Shown here piece by piece: positions 16,509 to 22,906 of a DNA stretch of 31,873 nt. Numbering within the stretch: position 1 is the stretch's first letter; each line of letters starts with the position of its first letter. The position numbers and the translations under genes were made by a program. Source of the DNA: CAYVQU01 sp964453155 (GTDB lineage Bacteria > Chloroflexota > Anaerolineae > Anaerolineales > UBA11858); assembly GCA_964453155.1 (NCBI GenBank), contig CAYVQU010000047.1, positions 1 through 31,873 on the forward strand, written 5' to 3'. Below the pieces are notes generated by a model. That model was not told where the DNA came from. It saw only the letters and a list, made by a program, of their open reading frames with translations, and did no database searches.

Positions 16509-17905
16509 TGAGTGATTTAGAGTTTTCTCCCAATCCTGAAAATTTGGAAAACGCTGAGCAGATTGAAAATGTCGAAAACCAAGCTTTGCAAGATGCCACC
16601 CATGAGCCGGGCGCTCGAATCGAGAAAACCCAAGACTTTGCCCAGGCTGAGGCAGTTGAAAATGCGCTGACTGACGCGCTGAATCAAGTCGAACAAGTCG
16701 CAACTGCGCCCATTCCAAATCCGGAACCCGGCTACGGCGCACCAGGTGGGTATGCGCCCCCCCCACCCCCTCCGCCGCCACCGCCACCACCTGACAATGC
16801 CTCCCAGGTTCCGGGCGATATGCCTTTGCCTTTACCCCAGCCAGCGCTGGAAGACGAAGGCGGTGGTCAACAGGTCGCTGATCTGCCAATCCCCTTGTTG
16901 AATACCCCGACGGAAAATGTTCCAGAGACGCCGGGCACACTCCCCATTCCAATTCCCAAGCCAACGAATGAGATGGGAGCAGTTAATGACCAAGTCGGAT
17001 CAGATCAAATCGGCGATATGCCATTTCCACTGCCAAAACCTGCTGAGCATGGGGCGGAATCCCCAGGTGATATGCCGATTCCTATGCCCAATCCAGCTTA
17101 TGGGGGCCCGCCCGGGTCGCCACCGCCCCCACCGGATCACGGCAGTGAAGTTGGCGGGGTTTTGCCAGTCCCAATTCCCAGACCGGTCTTGGAAGACGAA
17201 GGTGGTGGCGGTGAGAACGTCGCCGGTTTACCCATACCCATATTTCAACCGGCGATTGAAGATGATGGCTCGGGTGGCCGAATGGAAGAACCTGATCACG
17301 GACCCAATCCATTAACTAATCAGACCCTGACCCCCGATGATGTAAAACAAGGATCAACCGCAGGGAACAATCCGGCGTATCCCGGCGACCCCGGTGATCC
17401 GGCCCCGCCACCCGATATGGGTGGTAACCAGGTAGAACTTTCCCCTGATGATGTTAAACAGTCTACCGGACAGGTTTCTGGTTTGGGCGAAAACCTGGTT
17501 GGTGAAATTACGGAACCAGGTGGTGAACCACCCGGACCTAATGCAGAAGGGAACCCCGCTAATATGAGTACGTATGGTGCCAATCCGGGAGTGCCGGAGG
17601 GCGATGGTGGCTGGGTGGGGACCGTTGGCAGTGATCCTATTGTGGAACAATCCCAGCCGGTCGAACAGGTTGAAACGCCGGAGGGGGTCGAGTTTCAAGC
17701 GGTTGGTGAAGATCTCGGCACTATTGGCCGCGCCGAACATCCCAGAGATGAAACGCCCGAACTCAGCCTCACCCCAGAAAACAAAAACGAAGCCAACTAT
17801 GTCGATGCCCGCGGGGTTATTCGTAATGAAAATAGTGATGACCCGGGAACTGGGGCAGAAAGTGGTGAAGACGACAACGAAGTCACACCGATCAATTTGC
17901 CTTAG
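16508..17905 (+). CDS. Acidic proline-rich protein 3 with shared N-terminal module
   Basis: 465 residues. The ATG at 16508 overlaps the previous stop as TGATG and is preceded by AAGGA. From this start, THEPG falls at residues 31-35 exactly as in the two upstream paralogues, which fixes the start against the longer TTG option at 16487. Residues 75-95 contain a run of 12 prolines; the body repeats units such as DMPLPLPQP, LPIPIPKP, DMPFPLPKP and LPVPIPRP, plus two L[ST]PDDVK units shared with protein 1. The protein ends in NEVTPINLP, a motif used internally in protein 1. Strongly acidic, almost no hydrophobic core, so probably disordered. No signal peptide. Function unknown; the common N-terminus implies a common partner or destination. 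Confidence 0.8.
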   Translation: MSDLEFSPNPENLENAEQIENVENQALQDATHEPGARIEKTQDFAQAEAVENALTDALNQVEQVATAPIPNPEPGYGAPGGYAPPPPPPPPPPPPDNASQVPGDMPLPLPQPALEDEGGGQQVADLPIPLLNTPTENVPETPGTLPIPIPKPTNEMGAVNDQVGSDQIGDMPFPLPKPAEHGAESPGDMPIPMPNPAYGGPPGSPPPPPDHGSEVGGVLPVPIPRPVLEDEGGGGENVAGLPIPIFQPAIEDDGSGGRMEEPDHGPNPLTNQTLTPDDVKQGSTAGNNPAYPGDPGDPAPPPDMGGNQVELSPDDVKQSTGQVSGLGENLVGEITEPGGEPPGPNAEGNPANMSTYGANPGVPEGDGGWVGTVGSDPIVEQSQPVEQVETPEGVEFQAVGEDLGTIGRAEHPRDETPELSLTPENKNEANYVDARGVIRNENSDDPGTGAESGEDDNEVTPINLP

Positions 17906-17945
17906 GCTTGCGTTTCTGTGTTAGAAGTATTGAGAAAACGCGAAC

Positions 17946-17970
17946 AGGGTAGCTGGATGCCAGCTACCCT
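17946..17970 (+). terminator. Hairpin after the three-gene repeat-protein run
   Basis: Perfect 11-bp stem (AGGGTAGCTGG / CCAGCTACCCT) with a 3-nt ATG loop, 40 nt after the stop at 17905. There is no clear T run after it, so it may terminate transcription or stabilise the 3' end. Confidence 0.6.
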
Positions 17971-17999
17971 GAATTCAGGTTAAATATTTAATTGTAAGT

Positions 18000-18039
18000 A
18001 TTCTGATGCTCCGAAATAAATTGGGTGCCCCATCAGAAT
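18000..18039 (-). terminator. Hairpin after rpsU
   Basis: A 9-bp perfect inverted repeat (ATTCTGATG / CATCAGAAT) lies just beyond the rpsU stop (18046) on the minus strand. The loop contains GGGCACCC, which may pair further. There is no strong T tract. Confidence 0.5.
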
Positions 18040-18045
18040 ATTGGG

Positions 18046-18240
18046 TTATCTACGTTTTCGCAGACGCTGTTTGTGGCGGCGAATAGCTTTTTTCTTGGCA
18101 ATCCGCTGTTGCTCGCTTTTTGAGACGAACCAGCGTTTCTTACGGATGGTGCTTAACTTACCGCTTTTAGCAACTTTTCGGCGGAACCGGCGCAGTAATT
18201 GCTCGGGGGATTCATTATTGCGTAAAACAACTTTAGTCAA
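18046..18240 (-). CDS. rpsU: 30S ribosomal protein bS21
   Basis: 64 residues, highly basic, with the full bS21 pattern: MTKVVLRNNESPEQLLRRFRRKV, where the start residues precede NESxExxLRRFRR, and a Lys/Arg-rich tail ending RRHKQRLRKRR. In known systems bS21 sits near the anti-Shine-Dalgarno region of 16S rRNA and aids initiation. The start codon is TTG, with AAGGAG seven nt upstream. A minus-strand extended -10 (TGtTATACT, TATACT at 18396-18401) predicts a leader of about 150 nt that contains a perfect 11-bp inverted repeat, so leader-based control is possible. Confidence 0.96.
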   Translation of the reverse strand: MTKVVLRNNESPEQLLRRFRRKVAKSGKLSTIRKKRWFVSKSEQQRIAKKKAIRRHKQRLRKRR

Positions 18241-18321
18241 CGTACAACTCCTTAATTCTCTAAGTAGATTTCAGAAAGAATAGCAACTTCATAAAATTTG
18301 TTCAGAATGAAATCTGCTCAG

Positions 18322-18371
18322 GTTTGGCGGTAAATCCTAAAGATTTTTTCCTGATTAATATACCGCCAAAC
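18322..18371. repeat. Inverted repeat in the rpsU leader region
   Basis: GTTTGGCGGTA at 18322-18332 and its exact complement at 18361-18371, with a 28-nt AT-rich spacer. On the rpsU transcript it would form an 11-bp stem-loop. It might be an attenuator, a protein-binding RNA site or a degenerate mobile palindrome. Confidence 0.75.
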
Positions 18372-18395
18372 ACCTACTCCAAAAAATGCGGCGGT

Positions 18396-18401
18396 AGTAT
18401 A
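18396..18401 (-). promoter_or_regulatory. rpsU: Extended -10 of rpsU
   Basis: TATACT on the minus strand, preceded by TGt, giving the extended -10 pattern TGnTATACT. No good -35 is seen. The predicted start of transcription is near 18389. Confidence 0.5.
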
Positions 18402-18452
18402 ACACAAGATTTAAATTTTGGTGATCTGTAGCTAGCCTCTTTGCCCCGGAAC

Positions 18453-18481
18453 CTGACACTCGCAACCCGACCTGATATAAT
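18453..18481 (+). promoter_or_regulatory. ruvB: Promoter of ruvB giving a leaderless mRNA
   Basis: CTGACA (18453-18458), a 17-nt spacer and TATAAT (18476-18481) with TGa just before it, matching an extended -10. Only six nt separate the -10 from the ATG at 18488, so transcription should begin at or next to the start codon. There is no Shine-Dalgarno. Confidence 0.8.
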
Positions 18482-18487
18482 TTCCCC

Positions 18488-19513
18488 ATGAGTGACCCAC
18501 AAGACCGTGTAATAGACCCTGAACCGAAACCCGGCGATCGCCTGGATCATGCCCTGCGGCCGAAAAAATTAGTCGACCTGATTGGGCAGGCCCAAATCAA
18601 AGAAAACCTTCAGATTTTGATAGAAGCCGCCCAACAGCGGGAAGAAGCCTTAGACCACGTCATGTTTTATGGCCCGCCCGGATTAGGCAAAACAACGCTG
18701 GCCCATATTTTGGCTAACGAGATGGGGGTTAATATCAAAATTACGGCGGGCCCAGCCATAGAACGCGCGGGAGATTTAGCCGCCATTCTGACCAATTTGC
18801 GGGCCGGTGATGTACTCTTTATTGACGAAATCCACCGCCTGGGACGGATGGTGGAGGAAGTGCTCTACCCGGCGATGGAAGATTTCGCCCTGGATATTGT
18901 CATTGGAAAAGGTCCCTCGGCGCGCTCGATCCGGTTGAAACTGCCCCGGTTCACCGTCATTGGGGCGACCACGCGGTTAGCCTTGGTTACTGCTCCCCTG
19001 CGAGCCAGATTTGGTGCGGTTTATCGCCTTGATTTTTACGATATTCCGGCGATGGAGCAGATCATTACCCGGGCCGCCAGCCAGTTGAATGTACCCACGG
19101 AACCGATGGGGGTCTCCGAAATTGGCACCCGAACCCGCGGCACGCCGCGGGTGGCCCTACGGTTATTACGCCGGGTCCGTGATTATGCCCAGGTGCGTGC
19201 CGGTGGTACGATCACCCAGGCCGTCGCCCGCCAGGCCCTCGATCTACTAAACATCGACGCCAGCGGCCTCGACGAAATGGACCGCCGGGTATTGAGGGCG
19301 ATTATCGATAAATACAACGGCGGGCCGGTTGGCCTCTCCACGATTGCGGCCTCAATCAGCGAAGAACAAGATACGATTATGGATGTGGTCGAACCTTATT
19401 TGCTCCAACTCGGTTTTCTGGAACGCACTTCCCAGGGTCGGATGGCGACCACTGCCGCTTACGAACATCTCGGCCTGGAGCCACCCCAAACGACTCAGCC
19501 GAGATTGCTCTAA
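18488..19513 (+). CDS. ruvB: Holliday junction branch migration helicase RuvB
   Basis: 341 residues, the normal length for RuvB. Seen: the N-terminal LRPKKLVDLIGQ, Walker A GPPGLGKTTLAHILANEMG, Walker B VLFIDEIHRLGRMVEEVLYP, the RuvB-specific hairpin stretch DIVIGKGPSARSIRL, sensor 1 FTVIGATTR, arginine finger LRARFG and sensor 2 RGTPRVALRLLRRVRDYA, then the C-terminal winged helix ending in LERTSQGRMATTAAYEHLGL. RuvB forms hexameric rings that drive branch migration with RuvA. ruvA and ruvC are not in the window. It is followed by queA on the same strand, a common pairing in bacteria. The ATG lies six nt after a strong extended -10, so translation is probably leaderless. Confidence 0.98.
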   Translation: MSDPQDRVIDPEPKPGDRLDHALRPKKLVDLIGQAQIKENLQILIEAAQQREEALDHVMFYGPPGLGKTTLAHILANEMGVNIKITAGPAIERAGDLAAILTNLRAGDVLFIDEIHRLGRMVEEVLYPAMEDFALDIVIGKGPSARSIRLKLPRFTVIGATTRLALVTAPLRARFGAVYRLDFYDIPAMEQIITRAASQLNVPTEPMGVSEIGTRTRGTPRVALRLLRRVRDYAQVRAGGTITQAVARQALDLLNIDASGLDEMDRRVLRAIIDKYNGGPVGLSTIAASISEEQDTIMDVVEPYLLQLGFLERTSQGRMATTAAYEHLGLEPPQTTQPRLL

Positions 19514-19516
19514 ACC

Positions 19517-19587
19517 TTAACGCAAAGGCGCAGAGACGCCAAGGAAAAAATGCTGCGCGTCTTACACCCTTTGCGTCTGCGCGTTAA
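19517..19587. repeat. Degenerate CGCAAAGGCGC-type palindromic intergenic repeat
   Basis: The ends TTAACGC / GCGTTAA are perfect complements and the arms carry CGCAAAGGCGCAGAGACGC and GCGTCTGCGCG, which pair with small bulges. It fills the ruvB-queA gap almost exactly. Repeats of this general CGCAAAG/CGCAGAG style occur between genes in many bacterial genomes. Confidence 0.7.
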
Positions 19588-19596
19588 AATAACATC

Positions 19597-20625
19597 ATGA
19601 AAACGTCCGATTTTGACTACGATCTTCCTCCCGAATTTATTGCTCAAACCCCGGTTGAACCGCGGGATTCATCCAAGTTGTTGGTTGTAAATCGTCAGGC
19701 TGGGAAAATTCAAAAGCATACCCACTTTCGAAATTTGGGAGAATTTCTTAATCCTGGCGATCTGCTGGTCATCAACCAGACCCGGGTAATTCCCGCGCGC
19801 CTGTTTGCTCGCAAAATTCCAACGGGCGGCAAGGTGGAGTTGCTGTTACTTAAACGATTGGAAACCCAAACCTGGGAGTGTCTGGTGGGTGGGAAGGGGT
19901 TGGTTGTTGGCAAACGCGTTCAACTCAATGAGGGCCCAGCCGCGGAAATGATCAAAACTCTGGGGGGAGCCCGACGCCTGATCCGCTTCGATGAACCCCT
20001 TCGCATGGTGTTGGATGATATCGGCCAGATGCCGCTGCCGCCCTATATCCATGAGAAGTTGACCGAACCTGATCGCTACCAAACCGTTTATGCCCAGGAT
20101 GCCGGTTCCGCGGCGGCCCCAACGGCGGGCTTGCATTTTACGCCCGGATTGATGGCCCAACTCAAAAGTCAGAGAATAAAAATCGCCACCGTGACTCTCC
20201 ACGTCGGCCTGGATACGTTTGCCCCCGTAAGTGAAGCTGATCCTTTGGAGCATGAAATCCACACCGAATGGTGCCAACTTTCGTCTGAAACAGCCGAAAT
20301 CATCAACCAGACTAAAGCCCAGGGTGGGCGAGTGGTCGCGGTTGGTACGACTTCGGTGCGAACATTAGAAAGCGCCGCCTCACCTTCCACTTCCCACCAC
20401 CCACTTTCCACACCCTTTGAAGGTCCCACCGATCTCTTCATCCTCCCCGGCTACGAATTCAAAGTTGTGGATGCCATAATCACCAATTTCCACTTACCCA
20501 AGTCAACCTTGATCATGCTAGTGAGCGCGTTTTTGGGGCGCGAAAACACTTTGGCAGCCTACGAGACCGCCAAGGAAGAGCATTATCGGTTTTATTCTTT
20601 TGGGGATGCGATGCTGATTGGGTAG
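19597..20625 (+). CDS. queA: S-adenosylmethionine:tRNA ribosyltransferase-isomerase QueA
   Basis: 342 residues, the usual length. Seen: N-terminal FDYDLPPEFIAQTPVEPRD, LLVINQTRVIPARL, the family block AAPTAGLHFTPGL, HVGLDTFAPV, HEIHTEWCQL, AVGTTSVRTLES and the C-terminal NFHLPKSTLIMLVSAFLG. QueA transfers the ribosyl part of AdoMet to preQ1 in tRNA to make epoxyqueuosine, one of the last steps of queuosine synthesis. The gene follows ruvB by 83 nt that are mostly a palindromic repeat. No Shine-Dalgarno is visible before the ATG. A strong bidirectional hairpin follows the stop. tgt and queG/queH partners are not in this window. Confidence 0.97.
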   Translation: MKTSDFDYDLPPEFIAQTPVEPRDSSKLLVVNRQAGKIQKHTHFRNLGEFLNPGDLLVINQTRVIPARLFARKIPTGGKVELLLLKRLETQTWECLVGGKGLVVGKRVQLNEGPAAEMIKTLGGARRLIRFDEPLRMVLDDIGQMPLPPYIHEKLTEPDRYQTVYAQDAGSAAAPTAGLHFTPGLMAQLKSQRIKIATVTLHVGLDTFAPVSEADPLEHEIHTEWCQLSSETAEIINQTKAQGGRVVAVGTTSVRTLESAASPSTSHHPLSTPFEGPTDLFILPGYEFKVVDAIITNFHLPKSTLIMLVSAFLGRENTLAAYETAKEEHYRFYSFGDAMLIG

Positions 20626-20646
20626 CTTATGCCAATATCAACTAAA

Positions 20647-20679
20647 AGGACTGGCGTTCATCTGATGAACGCCAGTCCT
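20647..20679. terminator. Bidirectional terminator between queA and the convergent gene
   Basis: Perfect 16-bp inverted repeat (AGGACTGGCGTTCATC / GATGAACGCCAGTCCT) with a single T at the centre, so a few central pairs will open. It is followed on the plus strand by AATGTTTTTAATT and on the minus strand by TTTTAG, consistent with Rho-independent ends for both neighbours. Confidence 0.9.
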
Positions 20680-20694
20680 AATGTTTTTAATTCG

Positions 20695-21228
20695 TTACTT
20701 CTCTGCAAACGTTACTTCACTTTGGCGGACGAGTGCAAAGGGCGTTTTGATCCCTTTTATGGCCGGCAGTACCGGGCAATGCATGGCCGCGTCGAAAATG
20801 GGGAAAAACTCGCCTTTTTGGGCGCCTAAAAACGTTGCCATTTCGGATAACTCGGCCAGCCGAACAAAACAATCAAACTGGAACCAGCCTACGCTGGCGG
20901 TCGCAGCGGCCATGCGGCGGTTGGGCTCATTAGGGTCATAAAATGGTGATTCATCCACCGGGGGCAGCACATGGTAAGCAATGATTTGCTGGGTATGAAT
21001 ATGTAGTTTCTGAGACTTGATCGGCGGGATGTTTTGTCCTGGACTGACCAACAGCGTTTGGGCATCTTTCATGAAAAAATAATCCGGGGCCATATCAGTT
21101 TGCAGCCAGGTACTGACCCGAATGGCCTGTTTTGAGACTAACTGCCCCCAAATCAATTTTTGTGGGGTGTAAATCATGGTTTGGACAAGTTTATCGTCAG
21201 GAGTAAGAGCGGGGGTGTTTTCAGTCAT
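20695..21228 (-). CDS. Unknown soluble protein
   Basis: 177 residues, not recognised. The sequence is mixed alpha/beta with no signal or membrane helix. Segments such as LIWGQLVSKQAIRVSTWL, DYFFMKDAQTLLV and KLHIHTQQIIAYHVLPP look like core strands; the second half reads RMAAATASVGWFQFDC and MATFLGAQKGEFFPIFDA. The coding pattern and codon use fit the neighbours and it ends at a good terminator, so it is a real gene. It lies 21 nt downstream of the membrane protein at 21250-21837 on the same strand and is likely cotranscribed with it. Confidence 0.75.
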   Translation of the reverse strand: MTENTPALTPDDKLVQTMIYTPQKLIWGQLVSKQAIRVSTWLQTDMAPDYFFMKDAQTLLVSPGQNIPPIKSQKLHIHTQQIIAYHVLPPVDESPFYDPNEPNRRMAAATASVGWFQFDCFVRLAELSEMATFLGAQKGEFFPIFDAAMHCPVLPAIKGIKTPFALVRQSEVTFAEK

Positions 21229-21249
21229 TATTTACCAACTTGAATCGGT

Positions 21250-21837
21250 TTAGAAATTAAGAATTTGTCCACCAGTGAGATAGAGCCAAGCAAAAATGCC
21301 CATACAAAGCAGGACACTGACCCCAATAAATAATATCAACAAAGTGTTATTGGCCGAAACTTCCTCGATTGGATTTTCATAGTCAAATGAAGATTGCTGC
21401 GGGTTCAAATACTCATCATCATGGGGCTCAAAATATTCTTCCCGGGGGATGGCGCGCCAGGCTTCATCAAAGATGCCAGCTTCACTCGGGTCTAAATCAG
21501 CCATGATCGTTTCATAGGCGTATTGGACGTTGCGAGGCATTTCTTCAACGGATCGATAGCGTTTCCCGTTTACTTCAATATAGGAATCGGTCAGTTTGAT
21601 GATTCCCATTTGGTGCGTCCCAGCGGAGTTTTGCTGGCTTGATTTGGATACTTCTTTGATCAACCCAAAGACTTCTTTCAGGCCTTGTAAGCCCTTGTCT
21701 TGGAGAATGTCGGGAACCCCATCCTGATCATTGTCGATAAGAAACCGATTAATCCGTTCATAGGCGGTGCGGACATCCGCAGGCATTTCTCGGACCGATC
21801 GATACACTTTGCCATTAAAAATAATTTTTTCTACCAT
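21250..21837 (-). CDS. Small membrane protein with two repeated motifs and a Ca-loop-like segment
   Basis: 195 residues from the ATG at 21837, which has GAGGAGG just upstream (the frame extends to 21870 without support). An internal duplication is clear: IIFNGKVYRSVREMPADV near residue 4 and YIEVNGKRYRSVEEMPRNV near residue 82, each followed by an AYE helix. The first copy is followed by DNDQDGVPDIL, which looks like the DxDxDG loop of EF-hand/dockerin or thrombospondin-3-type calcium sites. One transmembrane helix lies close to the C-terminus (LLILFIGVSVLLCMGIFAWLYL), so this is a tail-anchored protein. Function unknown. The related motif 'NGKxYxSxxEMP' suggests a small duplicated ligand-binding unit. 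Confidence 0.78.
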   Translation of the reverse strand: MVEKIIFNGKVYRSVREMPADVRTAYERINRFLIDNDQDGVPDILQDKGLQGLKEVFGLIKEVSKSSQQNSAGTHQMGIIKLTDSYIEVNGKRYRSVEEMPRNVQYAYETIMADLDPSEAGIFDEAWRAIPREEYFEPHDDEYLNPQQSSFDYENPIEEVSANNTLLILFIGVSVLLCMGIFAWLYLTGGQILNF

Positions 21838-21950
21838 GATTGACCTCCTCTTAATTTTACACGAAATCAACCCAGTTTCTGAGGAGCTATCAAGGATGAA
21901 AGTTCGCTTTCCTGATAAAATTGGATCAACTTATCCACTTGGAGGTAAAT

Positions 21951-22850
21951 ATGCAACCGAACCCGGTTCTCAAGAAACTTGGATTTTCCAATGATGATCG
22001 TTTAGTTATTATTCATGTCGATGATGTCGGGATGTGTCAGGCCAGTATTGAGGCATTCGCGGATTTATGGGATTTTGGATTAATCTCCTCCGGGGCGACC
22101 ATGGTGCCCTGTCCCTGGTTTCCGGAGGCCGCCAAATTTGCCCGGGCTACCCCCAAACTGGATTTAGGGGTGCACGCCACTCTGACGAGTGAATGGGACA
22201 CCTATCGCTGGGGACCGATTTCCACCACCGACCCGACGACTGGTATGATCGACACCGAAGGCTTCTTCCCGCGCACTTCTGAAGAAATTCAAGAAAATGG
22301 CGACCCCGATGCCGTCCGGGAGGAAGTCAAAGCCCAGGTGGACCGGGCTGTTGCCAACGGCATCAATGTCACCCACCTCGATACTCATATGGGATCGGTA
22401 GCTTCAGCCAAATTTATCCCGGCCTATCTGCAACTGGCGGTCGAATATGGGCTGCCGCCAATGATCATGCGGCTTCCCAAAGAAGGCTGGTTAGAGATGG
22501 GGATGGATGAAGGTTTGGCCGAAATGGCCGTTTATATGGTCGGGCAGCTTGAAGCTGACGGCATCCCTCTCTTGGATCGAATCGCGATGCTCGAATTAGA
22601 TCAGGCTGAGACCCGGGATGAACGAATTGCCTATGCCAAAGAAGTTTTAGGCAACCTGGGACCGGGTGTGACCCATTTCATCATCCACGCCGCGACCGAT
22701 ACGCCCGAACTCCGGGCGATCACTCCCGATTGGCCCTATCGGGTTGCGGATTATGAGGCTTTTAGAAGTGAAGAGTTACTCGATTTTGTCAAGAATAGTG
22801 GTTTGAAAGTAATTGGCTATCAGGATTTGAAAAACTTAATGAGCAAGTAA
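21951..22850 (+). CDS. YdjC/ChbG-family carbohydrate deacetylase
   Basis: 299 residues. The ATG at 21951 follows GGAGGT; the frame opens at 21921 but without support. Family motifs: LVIIHVDDVGMC with D24-D25, LGVHATLTSEW, and HLDTHMGS (about 141-148), which supply the metal ligands and acid/base residues in ChbG-like enzymes, then HFIIHAATDTPEL. Known members remove acetyl groups from chito-oligosaccharides or related amino sugars with a divalent metal. No signal peptide, so it acts in the cytosol. A GPH-family symporter and a second, PIG-L-type deacetylase follow on the same strand, supporting a role in acetylated sugar use; the exact substrate is not shown by sequence. Confidence 0.9.
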   Translation: MQPNPVLKKLGFSNDDRLVIIHVDDVGMCQASIEAFADLWDFGLISSGATMVPCPWFPEAAKFARATPKLDLGVHATLTSEWDTYRWGPISTTDPTTGMIDTEGFFPRTSEEIQENGDPDAVREEVKAQVDRAVANGINVTHLDTHMGSVASAKFIPAYLQLAVEYGLPPMIMRLPKEGWLEMGMDEGLAEMAVYMVGQLEADGIPLLDRIAMLELDQAETRDERIAYAKEVLGNLGPGVTHFIIHAATDTPELRAITPDWPYRVADYEAFRSEELLDFVKNSGLKVIGYQDLKNLMSK

Positions 22851-22855
22851 GTTGT

Positions 22856-22890
22856 AAAGCTGTTCTGGTCTATTAGATCAGAACAGCTTT
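22856..22890 (+). terminator. Hairpin between deacetylase and transporter genes
   Basis: 16-bp stem (AAAGCTGTTCTGGTCT / AGATCAGAACAGCTTT) with one G-T wobble and an ATT loop. It lies 6 nt after the stop at 22850 and is followed by ATTTAGAGGAG, which is also the ribosome-binding site of the next gene. It may partly terminate or process the operon mRNA. Confidence 0.75.
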
Positions 22891-22906
22891 ATTTAGAGGA
22901 GAAATC

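Noticed and set aside
16757..16764. Run of eight C in protein 3 (and eight C in the kinase glycine-loop region, 6943-6950) as phase-variation switches
   Set aside because: Both runs are within intact frames encoding proline or the conserved Gly loop; at eight bases they could arise by codon use alone, and no frame-shifted remnants are seen.
13170..17905. RiPP biosynthetic cluster
   Set aside because: Although the paralogues share a leader-like N-terminus and one has an NHLP-like domain, no cyclodehydratase, lanthionine synthetase, radical SAM enzyme or peptidase-ABC exporter is nearby, and the proteins are far too long.
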